A DNA stretch of 64,000 nucleotides from the NCBI RefSeq assembly GCF_000968375.1, contig NZ_CP009933.1, forward strand, positions 1,302,001 to 1,366,000, read 5' to 3'. This stretch comes from Clostridium scatologenes. GTDB lineage: Bacteria > Bacillota > Clostridia > Clostridiales > Clostridiaceae. The notes under the pieces were generated by a model. It was not told where the DNA came from. It made no database searches and was given only the letters and a program-made list of their open reading frames with translations. Shown in pieces: positions 17,326-26,826 of the stretch (within the stretch, counting starts at the first letter, position 1; each line of letters starts with the position of its first letter). The position numbers and the translations under genes were made by a program.

Positions 17326-18825
17326 ATGAATTTCCTAGGAATTGATTTAGGAACATCTTCAGTAAAGATAGTAATTATGAATGGAAATGGACAAGTAGTT
17401 GCTTCTAATAGCAAGGAATATGATGTGCATTATCCTAAGCTTGGCTTTGCAGAACAAGATCCTGAAGATTGGTGGAATGCTGTTAAAGAAGGATTAAAGG
17501 AGATAGTATGTAAAGTTGATCTTCAGTATAGATCTATAGATGGTATTGGGTTGAGTGGACAAATGCATGGTTTGGTGCTTTTAGATAATGATTATAATGT
17601 TTTAAGACCTGCTATATTGTGGTGTGATCAGAGAACTCAAGAGGAGTGCCATTATCTAAATAATGAAATTGGAAGAGATAAGCTTTCTTCCTATACAGGT
17701 AACAAGGCATTAACAGGATTTACAGCTCCAAAGCTATTGTGGGTTAAGAAACATGAACCTCATATATTTAATAAAATAGCACATATTCTACTTCCAAAGG
17801 ATTATATAAATTTTAAATTAACTGGAAAAATTGCTACAGATGTTTCAGATGCTTCAGGTACATTGATGTTTGATGTGAAAAATAGAGTATGGTCACAGGA
17901 AATGTTAAAATTACTTCAAATAAAAAATGAATTTCTTCCTAAGGTTTATGAATCTTCAGAGATAATTGGAGAAATATCAAAAGAAGTTGCAAGTTATATA
18001 GGTATTTCATCTGCAGCTATAGTGGCAGCAGGTGCTGGAGATCAGGCGGCTGGAGCTGTAGGGACAGGAACTGTAAAGGCAGGTACGCTTTCTGTAGTAC
18101 TTGGAACTTCTGGAGTAGTTTTTGCAAGCAGTGATGATTACAGTGTGGATGAGGAAAATAGATTACATTCCTTTTGTCATGCTAATGGGAAATGGCATCA
18201 AATGGGAGTAATGCTTTCAGCTGCTTCATGCCTCAAATGGTGGGTAGAAAATGTAAATAAAGATTTAAAGGAAAGTCCTTTTGAAAAGCTGCTTTATGAA
18301 GCAGGTGAATCAAAGATAGGTGCTGGTGGGTTGATATTTTTGCCATATCTTATGGGAGAGAGAACACCTCACAGTGATCCAGACGCTAAGGGAACTATAA
18401 TTGGGCTTAATATTACTCATAAACGTGATGATATTACTAGATCAATATTAGAGGGCGTATGTTTTGGACTTAAGGATTCACTGGAAATTTTAAAAAGCAT
18501 AAAAGTACCTATAAATGAAGTTAGATTAAGCGGCGGTGGTGCTAAAAGCCCATTATGGAGACAAATTGTTGCAGATATATTTAATGTAAAGGTTCAAATT
18601 ATAAATTCTGAGGAAGGACCAGCTTATGGTGCAGCAATATTAGCATCTGTAGCATGCGGACTTTATAAAACTGTAGATGAAGCTTGTTGTAAATTAATCA
18701 AGGTTACCGAAACTATTATACCAATAAAGGAAAATGTAGAAAAATACGAAAAAGTTTATGATATATATAAAGATTTATATTCTATACTAAAAGACTCCTT
18801 TAAGAGATTAAATAAAGTTTTATAA
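17326..18825 (+). CDS. xylB: Xylulokinase
   Basis: Phosphorylates D-xylulose to D-xylulose 5-phosphate for the pentose phosphate pathway. The 499-residue FGGY kinase starts with FLGIDLGTSSVK, has the substrate-site GLSGQMHGLVLLD, AILWCDQRTQEE, the phosphate motif GAGDQAAGAVGTG, LMGERTPHSDP and VRLSGGGAKSPLWRQI, all typical of XylB. The ATG at 17326 follows AGAGGTGA; a GTG at 17317 overlaps that site. It ends the pentose operon; a strong terminator follows. It can serve both D-lyxose (through the isomerase) and D-xylose. Confidence 0.95.
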   Translation: MNFLGIDLGTSSVKIVIMNGNGQVVASNSKEYDVHYPKLGFAEQDPEDWWNAVKEGLKEIVCKVDLQYRSIDGIGLSGQMHGLVLLDNDYNVLRPAILWCDQRTQEECHYLNNEIGRDKLSSYTGNKALTGFTAPKLLWVKKHEPHIFNKIAHILLPKDYINFKLTGKIATDVSDASGTLMFDVKNRVWSQEMLKLLQIKNEFLPKVYESSEIIGEISKEVASYIGISSAAIVAAGAGDQAAGAVGTGTVKAGTLSVVLGTSGVVFASSDDYSVDEENRLHSFCHANGKWHQMGVMLSAASCLKWWVENVNKDLKESPFEKLLYEAGESKIGAGGLIFLPYLMGERTPHSDPDAKGTIIGLNITHKRDDITRSILEGVCFGLKDSLEILKSIKVPINEVRLSGGGAKSPLWRQIVADIFNVKVQIINSEEGPAYGAAILASVACGLYKTVDEACCKLIKVTETIIPIKENVEKYEKVYDIYKDLYSILKDSFKRLNKVL

Positions 18826-18873
18826 GCAAAAATGATAATTATAATATAATTTTAAATGATAAATTTTGATTTG

Positions 18874-18933
18874 AATATGAACTTAGATTTCTTGAAATTA
18901 ATTTTGGGAAATATTAAGTTCATATTTTTTTTA
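18874..18933 (+). terminator. Rho-independent terminator after xylB
   Basis: AATATGAACTTA (18874-18885) pairs perfectly with TAAGTTCATATT (18915-18926), followed by a T-run. It marks the end of the second pentose operon. The remaining gap to thrC (to 19190) holds no gene. Confidence 0.85.
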
Positions 18934-19096
18934 TTTATACATTTGTTTTATAGCATGAATTTATTATTTTATTTTGAATTCATAGGATCCTTTAGAAATC
19001 CAAAGAAAGAATTGCGTGAAAATACTGATAAATACTTGATTTGTAAAGGTTTTAAGTAAAACAAATACATACAAAGTGTGCGCCTAAAAAAAACAC

Positions 19097-19125
19097 TTGA
19101 TTTTTTTACACAAACATTATATTAT
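19097..19125 (+). promoter_or_regulatory. Promoter candidate for the threonine genes
   Basis: TTGATT, a 17-base spacer and TATTAT, about 65 bases before the thrC start. AT-richness makes alternative -10 boxes possible. No T-box or other leader motif is visible here. Confidence 0.4.
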
Positions 19126-19190
19126 ATATAGCATAGCTAAACATACATAAATAAAATATATAAAGAGTTAACTTAAAAGGGGGCTAATAA

Positions 19191-20672
19191 ATGTTATACA
19201 AAAGCACCAGAGGAAGAGGAAAAGTTGTAAAAGCATCAGAAGCAATAATAAAAGGAATAGCCGAAGATGGTGGATTATATATACCGGATAAGTTTCCTAA
19301 GATAACCAGACCTTTTGAAGAATTAGGAAATATGAGTTATCAAGAATTAGCATTATATATTATGAAAAAATATTTTGATGATTTTAGTGATGATGAGCTT
19401 AAAGCTTGTATAGATAAAGCTTATGATGAAAAATTTCAAACTCCCCAAATAGCACCATTAGTGTACAAGTCAGGAGCATATTTTTTAGAACTTTATCATG
19501 GAAGTACGCTAGCCTTTAAAGATATGGCATTGAGTGTATTACCATATCTTTTAAAAACAGCAGCTAATAAATTAGGTGTAGAAAAGGAAGTAGTTATACT
19601 TACAGCTACATCAGGTGATACTGGAAAAGCGGCTTTAGAAGGATTTCATGATGTAGATGGAACAAAAATTATAGTGTTTTATCCAGAACATGGTGTAAGT
19701 GAAATTCAGAGAAGACAAATGATTACTCAAGAAGGTGATAACACCTTTGTTGTAGGTATAGAAGGAAATTTTGATGATGCTCAAAGTGGAGTTAAGGATA
19801 TATTTGCAGATAAAGAATTTAATGAAAATTTAAATGAAAAAGGATATATGTTTTCTTCTGCAAATTCAATAAATATAGGAAGACTTGTACCTCAGATAGT
19901 TTATTATGTTTATTCCTATGTAAATTTATTGAAAAATAAAAAAATTAAACATGGGGAAAGCATAAATGTAGTTGTTCCTACAGGAAACTTTGGCAATATA
20001 TTAGCAGCTTTTTATGCTAAGCAAATGGGTGTTAATATAGGAAAATTCATCTGTGCATCTAACGAAAATAAAGTCCTTACAGATTTTATAAATACAGGAA
20101 TTTATAATAGAAAAAGAGATTTTTCTGTAACTAATTCTCCTTCAATGGATATTTTAATATCAAGTAACTTAGAAAGATTTTTATACGAAATAAGTGATAG
20201 AAATGAAGAACTTATAAATATGTTTATGAAACAGCTTAAAAAAGAAGGCAAGTATGAAATAACAAAGATTATGAAGGAAAATTTGAAAGTGCTTTATGGA
20301 GATTTTGCTACAGAGAAAGAAACTCTTGAATCAATTAGAAAGGTTTATGAAACATCTAAATATGTTATAGATACTCATACTGCAGTAGCTTACGATGTTT
20401 ATGAAAAATATAAGAAAAATACAGGAGATGAAAGTGTTACGGTAATAGCTTCAACAGCAAGTCCATTTAAGTTTCCAAAGAGCATAAATGAAGTTTTAAA
20501 ATTTGCAGATGAAGGTGCTTCCGAATTTGAAATGGTACAAAGCTTATCAAAGAAAATGAAACTTGAAATACCAAAAGGTATATATGGATTAGATAAAAAG
20601 GAAATTCGTCATAGTACAAATTGTGAAAAGTATGAAATGAAGGAAGTTATTAAAAAATTTTTAAGGATGTAG
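19191..20672 (+). CDS. thrC: Threonine synthase
   Basis: Pyridoxal-phosphate enzyme converting O-phosphohomoserine to threonine; 493 residues, the longer type-2 form. GSTLAFKDMALSVLPYLL carries the PLP lysine, and LTATSGDTGKAALEG and VPTGNFGNILAAFYAK are the phosphate-binding loops. The start has a GGGGG ribosome binding site. The stop is nine bases before the chosen thrB start. It heads the thrC-thrB-lysC-hom set, so the operon covers all steps from aspartate to threonine except asd, which is not in the window. Confidence 0.96.
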   Translation: MLYKSTRGRGKVVKASEAIIKGIAEDGGLYIPDKFPKITRPFEELGNMSYQELALYIMKKYFDDFSDDELKACIDKAYDEKFQTPQIAPLVYKSGAYFLELYHGSTLAFKDMALSVLPYLLKTAANKLGVEKEVVILTATSGDTGKAALEGFHDVDGTKIIVFYPEHGVSEIQRRQMITQEGDNTFVVGIEGNFDDAQSGVKDIFADKEFNENLNEKGYMFSSANSINIGRLVPQIVYYVYSYVNLLKNKKIKHGESINVVVPTGNFGNILAAFYAKQMGVNIGKFICASNENKVLTDFINTGIYNRKRDFSVTNSPSMDILISSNLERFLYEISDRNEELINMFMKQLKKEGKYEITKIMKENLKVLYGDFATEKETLESIRKVYETSKYVIDTHTAVAYDVYEKYKKNTGDESVTVIASTASPFKFPKSINEVLKFADEGASEFEMVQSLSKKMKLEIPKGIYGLDKKEIRHSTNCEKYEMKEVIKKFLRM

Positions 20673-20681
20673 GTGATATTT

Positions 20682-21590
20682 ATGGTAGAAGTTAGAGTAC
20701 CTGCTACAAGTGCAAATATGGGTCCTGGATTTGATTGCCTTGGAATAGCAGTTAATATGTATAATAAATTTATTGTAGAAGAAATTGAAGAAGGCCTTAT
20801 TTTTGAAGGCTGTGATGATAAATTTAAAAATGAAGATAATTTAATATATAGAGCTATGAAAAGATGTTTTGAAAAAATAGGTTATAACCCTAAAGGTTTG
20901 AAGATAAAGATAGAGAGTGAAATACCTGTATCAAGAGGACTTGGAAGTAGTGCTGCTTGTGTAATAGGAGGAGTTGTTTGTGCTAATGAATTGGCAGGAA
21001 GAATTTTAGATAATCAACAGCTTTTAGATTTGGCAGTGGAAGTTGAAGGACATCCTGATAATATAAATCCAGCATTTTGTGGAGGGATGACTGTTTCTAT
21101 ATCTGAAGGTGAAGAAGTTGTTTATAATAAAGTAAATATAAAAGAAGGCATTAAGTTTTGCGCACTTATACCTAATTTTACATTGTCTACAGAAAAGGCA
21201 AGAGCAGTATTACCTAAAAATGTAGACTACAAAGAAGGAATTTATAATATAGGAAGAACTGCACTATTAATAAGTGCATTAAATAATGGAGATTTTCATT
21301 TGCTCAAGTTTGCGTGTAAAGACAAGTTGCATCAAGATTATAGAGCACAGTTAATAGAAAATTTTTATTCTGTAAAGGAACAATGTGAAAAGCTTAATTG
21401 TTTGGGTGTATTTTTAAGTGGGGCAGGTCCAACAATTATGGTTATGCTTAAAGAAGAGGATAATGATTTTTCTAAAAATATTCAGAAGTTTTTGAATAAT
21501 CTGCAAGATAGGTGGACAGTAAAAGAACTTAAAATAGAAAATCAAGGAGTTATTGTAAATAGAGAAGCAGAATTAACTAAATGCAGTTAA
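20682..21590 (+). CDS. thrB: Homoserine kinase
   Basis: GHMP-family kinase of 302 residues making O-phosphohomoserine for ThrC. VRVPATSANMGPGFDCLG is the N-terminal GHMP motif 1, PVSRGLGSSAACVIGG is the ATP-binding motif 2, and GVFLSGAGPTIMV is motif 3. The ATG at 20682 follows AGGTGA; a GTG at 20673 lies within that site. An inverted repeat follows the stop before lysC. Confidence 0.95.
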   Translation: MVEVRVPATSANMGPGFDCLGIAVNMYNKFIVEEIEEGLIFEGCDDKFKNEDNLIYRAMKRCFEKIGYNPKGLKIKIESEIPVSRGLGSSAACVIGGVVCANELAGRILDNQQLLDLAVEVEGHPDNINPAFCGGMTVSISEGEEVVYNKVNIKEGIKFCALIPNFTLSTEKARAVLPKNVDYKEGIYNIGRTALLISALNNGDFHLLKFACKDKLHQDYRAQLIENFYSVKEQCEKLNCLGVFLSGAGPTIMVMLKEEDNDFSKNIQKFLNNLQDRWTVKELKIENQGVIVNREAELTKCS

Positions 21591-21643
21591 GTTAATAATT
21601 AATAGTTAAAATAAATTTCACCCTTTGACTATTAATTTTTAAC
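21591..21643 (+). terminator. Inverted repeat between thrB and lysC
   Basis: GTTAATAATTAATAGTTAA pairs with TTGACTATTAATTTTTAAC with two or three mismatches around a loop of about 15 bases. It is AT-only and has no T-run directly after it; it may reduce read-through rather than stop it. Confidence 0.5.
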
Positions 21644-21665
21644 TAAAATAAACGGGGGGCTAATA

Positions 21666-22985
21666 ATGAGTAATATAGTTGTAGCTAAATTTGGGGGAAG
21701 TTCACTTGCAAATAGTGAGCAATTTAAAAAAGTAAAAAATATAGTTTTAGATGATGATAAAAGAAGATATATTGTACCTTCGGCACCAGGAAAGAGATTT
21801 AAAAAAGATTATAAAATAACAGATCTCTTATATTTGTGCCATGCACATGCACAAAATAGTATATCCTTTGAAGATGTTTTTAAGCTTATAGAAGATAGAT
21901 ATGTTACTTTGGCAAAGGAATTAGAAGTTAATGTAGATATAAAAAAATATTTAGATGAAATAAAAAGCAAAATAGAACAAGGAGCTTCAGCGGATTATAC
22001 AGCAAGTAGAGGGGAATATTTAAATGGATTGATTTTAGCATCTTATCTTGGGTATGAATTTGTAGATGCAGCAGAAGTTATATGTTTTAAGAAGCACAAA
22101 ACTTTGGACTTAGAAGCTACAGAAATAGCATTTAAAGAAAGAATGGCAAATGTCAAAAAAGCAGTTATACCAGGATTTTATGGTGCTATGCCAGATGGAA
22201 GTATAAAAACTTTTACAAGGGGAGGATCTGATGTAACAGGAGCTGTAATTGCAAGATGTTCACAAGCTGAGCTTTATGAAAATTGGACAGATGTTTCAGG
22301 CTTTTTAATGGCAGATCCCAATATAGTTGAAGATGCTAAACCAATAGAAGTTATAACTTATAAAGAACTTAGAGAACTTTCTTATATGGGAGCAAAAGTA
22401 CTTCATGAAGAAAGCATATTTCCAATTAGGGATGTATGTATACCTATAAATATAAGAAATACTAATAGACCGCAGGATAAAGGAACTTTAATTGTAGATG
22501 ATAATAAACCAATAAACTATAGTGGAACTATTACAGGTATAGCAGGTAAAAAAGGATTTACAGTTATAGCTGTACAAAAAATGCTTATGAATTCAGAACA
22601 AGGTTTTTGTAGAAAACTTCTTTCTATATTAGAAGGTAATGGGGTATCTTTTGAAAATATGCCATCTGGTATAGATTCGGTTTCATTAGTAATAGAGGAA
22701 GAGCAGCTTGGAGATAAATTGGATAATATATTGGAAGAAATAAAAAGACAATGTAATCCAGACGCTATAGATGTTCATCCTAATATGGCACTTATAGCCA
22801 CTGTGGGTAAAGGCATGGATAGAACGAAGGGAATATCATCAAAGGTATTTAGTGGTCTTGCTAAAGGTGATGTAAACATTAGAATGATAAACCAAGGATC
22901 TAGTGAAATAAACATTACTGTAGGTGTTGAAAATGATGATTTTGAAAAAGGTCTTAGATCTATATATAGAGCTTTTGTAAATTAG
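21666..22985 (+). CDS. lysC: Aspartate kinase
   Basis: First step of the aspartate family: makes aspartyl phosphate. The 439-residue protein has the kinase N-terminus VAKFGGSSLAN, TRGGSDVTGAVIA with the catalytic residues and a C-terminal pair of ACT domains (from about residue 300: GIAGKKGFTVIAVQKM and NMALIATVGKGM), so allosteric feedback is expected. The start has a GGGGGG site. Clustering with hom and thrBC suggests the threonine-related isozyme. Confidence 0.94.
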   Translation: MSNIVVAKFGGSSLANSEQFKKVKNIVLDDDKRRYIVPSAPGKRFKKDYKITDLLYLCHAHAQNSISFEDVFKLIEDRYVTLAKELEVNVDIKKYLDEIKSKIEQGASADYTASRGEYLNGLILASYLGYEFVDAAEVICFKKHKTLDLEATEIAFKERMANVKKAVIPGFYGAMPDGSIKTFTRGGSDVTGAVIARCSQAELYENWTDVSGFLMADPNIVEDAKPIEVITYKELRELSYMGAKVLHEESIFPIRDVCIPINIRNTNRPQDKGTLIVDDNKPINYSGTITGIAGKKGFTVIAVQKMLMNSEQGFCRKLLSILEGNGVSFENMPSGIDSVSLVIEEEQLGDKLDNILEEIKRQCNPDAIDVHPNMALIATVGKGMDRTKGISSKVFSGLAKGDVNIRMINQGSSEINITVGVENDDFEKGLRSIYRAFVN

Positions 22986-23012
22986 CTTGTGTAAATGAGA
23001 GGAGTAATAATT

Positions 23013-24296
23013 ATGGAAAAGGTTAGAATTGCGTTACTAGGTTTGGGAAATGTTGGAAAAGGTGTTTGGAATATATTAAAGAACAATAGGGAAACTATAA
23101 TAAAAAGAGCAGGTTATGATATAGAAATTGCAAAAATACTTGTAAGAGATACAGGAAAAAATAGAGGAGTAGATGTACCTGGTGAAATTCTAACCACTGA
23201 TGCAGATGAAATATTTAATGATGACAGTATAAAAATTGTAGTAGAAGTTATAGGTGGATTAGAACCTGCTAAGCAATATATATTAAATGCTATAAAAAAT
23301 AAAAAACATGTAGTGACTGCGAATAAATTGCTTATTGCAACTAATGGAGAACAAATTTTTGAAGAAGCACACAAAATGGGGGTTATTGTAAACTTTGAAG
23401 CTAGTGTAGCGGGTGGAATTCCTGTAATAAACAGCATAAATGAAAGCTTAACAGCTAATAAAATAGAAGAGGTTGTTGGGATAATAAATGGAACTACAAA
23501 TTATATACTAACTAAAATGACTTTAGAGGGTATGGACTTTGAAAGTGCTCTTAAAGAGGCACAGCAAAAAGGCTATGCAGAAGCAGATCCAACTTCTGAT
23601 GTAGAGGGCTTTGATGCAGTTTATAAATTAGCTATTTTAACTACTTTGGCCTTTGAGACAAAGGTAAATGTAGATAATGTATATGTAGAAGGTATAACTA
23701 AGATAAGGCCTAAGGATATAGAATATGCTAAAGAATTAGGATATGTTATAAAGCTTTTAGCTATAGTTAAAGATGTAAATGGAAAATTGGAAGTTAGAGT
23801 ACATCCAACAATGATTCCTGCAATTCATACTTTAGCTAATGTTAATGATTCATTTAATGCAATTCTTATTAAGGGAAATGCAGTGGGAGATTTGATGCTT
23901 TGTGGAAGAGGCGCTGGAGAACTTCCAACAGGAAGCGCTGTAGTTGGTGATATCATATCTGTTTTAAGAAATGACAGAGAAGGAGTAAATACTGAGGATA
24001 TACAATATACTAATAGGGAAATAGCTAGTTCAGCAGAAATTAAATCTCAGTACTATTTGAGAATTACAGTAAAAGATATGCCAGGAGTTCTAGGAAAGAT
24101 AGCTACTATACTTGGAAAAAATGAAGTGAGTATTTTATCATTTATACAAAAGCCTAAAAAAGAAGATTTTGTATCATTAGTTCTTGTTACTCATGAAACT
24201 ATAGAAGGAAATGTTAATAAATCCCTAGAGGAAATAAAGAGCTTGGAGATAGTTGATAAAATCAAGAATGTGATTAGGATTGAAGAATTAGATTAA
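23013..24296 (+). CDS. hom: Homoserine dehydrogenase
   Basis: Reduces aspartate semialdehyde to homoserine. The 427-residue protein has an N-terminal NAD(P)-binding GLGNVGKGVW, catalytic-domain blocks NGTTNYILTKM and YAEADPTSDVEGFDAVYK, GRGAGELPTGSAVVGD, and a C-terminal ACT domain (about 350-425, RITVKDMPGVLGKIATILG) for threonine feedback. The ATG at 23013 has GAGAGGAG upstream; an in-frame ATG at 22995 lacks one. It is followed after only a few bases by the ilvA leader promoter, with no clear terminator between. Confidence 0.95.
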   Translation: MEKVRIALLGLGNVGKGVWNILKNNRETIIKRAGYDIEIAKILVRDTGKNRGVDVPGEILTTDADEIFNDDSIKIVVEVIGGLEPAKQYILNAIKNKKHVVTANKLLIATNGEQIFEEAHKMGVIVNFEASVAGGIPVINSINESLTANKIEEVVGIINGTTNYILTKMTLEGMDFESALKEAQQKGYAEADPTSDVEGFDAVYKLAILTTLAFETKVNVDNVYVEGITKIRPKDIEYAKELGYVIKLLAIVKDVNGKLEVRVHPTMIPAIHTLANVNDSFNAILIKGNAVGDLMLCGRGAGELPTGSAVVGDIISVLRNDREGVNTEDIQYTNREIASSAEIKSQYYLRITVKDMPGVLGKIATILGKNEVSILSFIQKPKKEDFVSLVLVTHETIEGNVNKSLEEIKSLEIVDKIKNVIRIEELD

Positions 24297-24303
24297 AAAT
24301 ATG

Positions 24304-24332
24304 TTGACAATCTATCAAAATTAAAATATAAT
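24304..24332 (+). promoter_or_regulatory. Consensus sigma-A promoter of the ilvA T-box leader
   Basis: TTGACA, 17 bases, TATAAT: a perfect match to the sigma-A consensus, starting seven bases after the hom stop. Transcription would begin near 24339. Confidence 0.85.
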
Positions 24333-24339
24333 TACTAAC

Positions 24340-24700
24340 AAGTTAATAATTTATAAATTTAATATGTAAAGCAGAGATGGAGAAAAAGATATTTGATGTG
24401 TTAACTAAAGAGAGCTAATGTTAGGTGAAAGTTAGTGTTAATGTGAATATATAATGATCACTCCGGAGTTTCTAAATTGAAAGACTTTTGTTAAGTAGAT
24501 AAAGACGTTTACCAGCGATATATGGTTAAGGTTCACTATAAATAGTAAGCTTATTTAGTTTTAGTATTTAAAGTTGACCTGATAAGAAGTGGCAGTTAGT
24601 ATATATCTAATTGCAATTGAGGTGGTACCACGGAAGTTAAATCTTTCGTCCTTATGAGTATAAGAAAATTATGCTTTTAAGGATGAAGGATTTTTTTATT
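24340..24700 (+). ncRNA. T-box riboswitch leader of ilvA (isoleucine specifier likely)
   Basis: tRNA-sensing leader that terminates transcription when charged tRNA is abundant. The T-box sequence AGGTGGTACCACGG is at 24620-24633. Stem I begins near 24400; its loops contain TTAGGTGAAAGTTAG, and the 3' side of the specifier loop reads AATGATCACTCCGGAG. ATC (24457-24459) is the best specifier candidate, that is isoleucine. The terminator pairs ATCTTTCGTCCTTA (from about 24641) with TAAGGATGAAGGAT (24678-24691) and ends in a T-run at 24691. Isoleucine control fits the downstream threonine dehydratase. Confidence 0.93.
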
Positions 24701-24974
24701 ATAAGTAATTTGTTTTATAAAATAACATTTAAATTACTTCTGAACCACATTAAAGTAATATATATTAACTTTTTGACTGTATTAAGATATAGTTGTAACG
24801 CTTTAAATTATAAAGATATCTAACTTAATAAGTTTTTTCAGAAAATTACATATGAAGTTAAAGACTAATTAAAAAATAAGATAAGGAGGATTACTTTTAG
24901 AAAATTGGGGCAAAACGCAATAAGACAATAAGTTAGAAGCAAAAGATAAGAGTAAATAGAAGGGGGCAATAAAT

Positions 24975-26207
24975 ATGAAAGAAAGTTTAGTAGCAAATAA
25001 GGAATGTTTAACATTAGGTGATGTAAAAGAGGCTAGAGAAAGAATAAAGGATATATGTGTAAATACAAAATTGATATACAGTTCTGAGTTTAGCCGCGAA
25101 AGTAGAAATGAAGTTTATATAAAGCCAGAAAATCTTCAGATTACTGGAGCTTTTAAATTAAGAGGGGCATTAAATAAGGTAGGTAAGTTAACTGAGGAAC
25201 AGAAAAAAAGAGGGCTTATAGCATCATCTGCTGGAAACCACGCACAGGGAGTTGCATATGCTGCAAATAAGCTTGGAATTCAGGCAACAATAGTTATGCC
25301 AGAAACTACTCCACTAATAAAGGTACAAGCTACTAAGAATTATGGAGCAAATGTTGTTTTAAAGGGAAAAGTTTATGATGAAGCTTATGAAGAAGCTAAG
25401 AGATTAGAAAAAGAAAATGGATACACCTTTGTTCACCCTTTTAATGATGTGGATGTAGCAGCAGGACAAGGAACAATTGCGCTTGAAATTATGGAAGAAT
25501 TAGAAGATGTAGATGTTATATTAGTACCAATTGGCGGAGGTGGATTAATAAGTGGTATATCTGTGGCTGCAAAGGCTATTAATCCTAATGTTAAGGTAAT
25601 AGGTGTTCAAGGGGAAAAAGCAAATCCTATGCAGATATCCTTTAATACTGGAAAATTAACTTTTGCAGATAAAATAGATACAATTGCAGATGGAGCAGCA
25701 GTAAAGCAACCAGGAGATGTTACATTTGAAATCGTAAAAAAATATGTAGATGATATTGTTACAGTAAGTGATCACGAACTTATGGAAGCAGTATTTATTC
25801 TTCTAGAAAAACACAAGCTTGTAGCAGAAGCAACAGGAGTAATGTCATTGGCCGCTTTAAAGAGATTAGATTTTAAGGGCAAAAAAGTAGTTTCTTTAAT
25901 AAGTGGAGGAAACATAGATGTAGTAACAATAGCGTCAATGCTTAACCATGGATTGCTTTCAAGAGGAAGAATATTCTGTTTTTCAGTTAAGCTTCAAGAT
26001 ACACCAGGACAATTAGTTAAGATATCTAAGATTTTAGCAGATAAAGGAGCTAATGTAATAGAATTAGATCATAATCAATTTAAGGCTATTGACAGATTGA
26101 GACATGTAGTTTTAGAAGTAACAGTAGAAACAAATGGGCATGAGCATATTGAAGAAATAGTTAAGGCTTTAAATGAAGAAGGATATAATGTAGATAGGGT
26201 ATATTAA
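24975..26207 (+). CDS. ilvA: Threonine dehydratase (biosynthetic, ACT-containing)
   Basis: Deaminates threonine to 2-oxobutyrate, the first step to isoleucine. The 410-residue PLP enzyme has the lysine motif TGAFKLRGALNK, SSAGNHAQGVAYAA, PIGGGGLISGISVAAK, and a C-terminal ACT-like region from about residue 330 (FSVKLQDTPGQLVKISKIL). Its start follows AGAAGGGGG. Between the T-box terminator and the start there are 274 bases with a second AT-rich hairpin (24703-24739) and no credible gene. The T-box with an ATC specifier supports a biosynthetic rather than degradative role, even though the short length is shared by catabolic enzymes. Confidence 0.93.
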   Translation: MKESLVANKECLTLGDVKEARERIKDICVNTKLIYSSEFSRESRNEVYIKPENLQITGAFKLRGALNKVGKLTEEQKKRGLIASSAGNHAQGVAYAANKLGIQATIVMPETTPLIKVQATKNYGANVVLKGKVYDEAYEEAKRLEKENGYTFVHPFNDVDVAAGQGTIALEIMEELEDVDVILVPIGGGGLISGISVAAKAINPNVKVIGVQGEKANPMQISFNTGKLTFADKIDTIADGAAVKQPGDVTFEIVKKYVDDIVTVSDHELMEAVFILLEKHKLVAEATGVMSLAALKRLDFKGKKVVSLISGGNIDVVTIASMLNHGLLSRGRIFCFSVKLQDTPGQLVKISKILADKGANVIELDHNQFKAIDRLRHVVLEVTVETNGHEHIEEIVKALNEEGYNVDRVY

Positions 26208-26260
26208 TATTGAAAGAAATAGTTGTTGAAATATGTAGTATAATTTGCTTATGAGCTTTA

Positions 26261-26533
26261 TAATAATATAAAAATAATGCGATGTAAAGGTGCAGTGGAA
26301 GTTTGGAGTTTAACTTTCATTCCGTGATATATGATAAGGGTGTCCTCACTGCTAAATGTTTTAATTATTCTAAAGCTTGAAGATTTGAAAAACCTAAGAA
26401 CTTTGTCAAACTCGGTTCCATCAGACAGGACTAAAGTTCTAAGGCTTTTCAAATCTTCAAGCTAAGAATAATACTAAAACAATTTAGCTAATGTGAGGAC
26501 ACCCTTATCATATATCACTGCATAAAAGTTAAA
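26261..26533. repeat. 273-bp palindromic element A, copy 1
   Basis: Near-identical to 28595-28867: I count five differences in 273 bases. It is a giant hairpin. GTGATATATGATAAGGGTGT and the six bases after it (to 26349) pair perfectly with 26493-26518, and further inside AGCTTGAAGATTTGAAAA pairs with the TTTTCAAATCTTCAAGCT arm around a centre near 26415. In this copy the palindrome extends to about 26542. It encodes no protein; an apparent 64-residue frame on the minus strand is an artefact of the repeat. It is a candidate MITE or other small mobile element. Confidence 0.85.
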
Positions 26534-26542
26534 ATCCAAACT

Positions 26543-26826
26543 AGTAACTTCAAGTATACGCACATAATTAAATTGTTATAAGTAATTTTAGTAAGCCAAA
26601 TTATATTTATAATCATAACTTACAACGCCTAAATATTAAGGCATAGCCTGCTGAAATATCTTAAAAGAGACTTATTATTTAGATTGTTAAAAAACATAAC
26701 ATAAAAAATATACAAGTATTTCAAATATAGTTAATAATCAACTAACTTGCTATTTTTGTAGGCTGCACCATAGGATATTATTAAAATAGCTGAACTATAC
26801 ATAAACTAGTTACTAAGTATTATAAA
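26543..26826. other. Gene-free AT-rich spacer
   Basis: Between elements A and B I see no gene, RNA motif or clear promoter. Together with the two repeats it makes a 780-base stretch without coding sequence after ilvA. Confidence 0.5.

Noticed and set aside
18856..19059. Possible 67-residue hydrophobic protein on the plus strand after xylB
   Set aside because: The frame runs through the xylB terminator (18874-18933), has no ribosome binding site and has the composition of translated AT-rich spacer.
24701..24974. Short peptide gene behind GGAGGA at about 24892 in the ilvA leader
   Set aside because: Only a handful of codons from a poorly placed TTG before a stop; not supportable as a leader peptide.
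26258..26452. 64-residue minus-strand frame, with a near-identical frame at 28586-28786
   Set aside because: Both lie inside palindromic element A. The frame is conserved because the DNA repeat is conserved; no ribosome binding site or independent evidence of coding.
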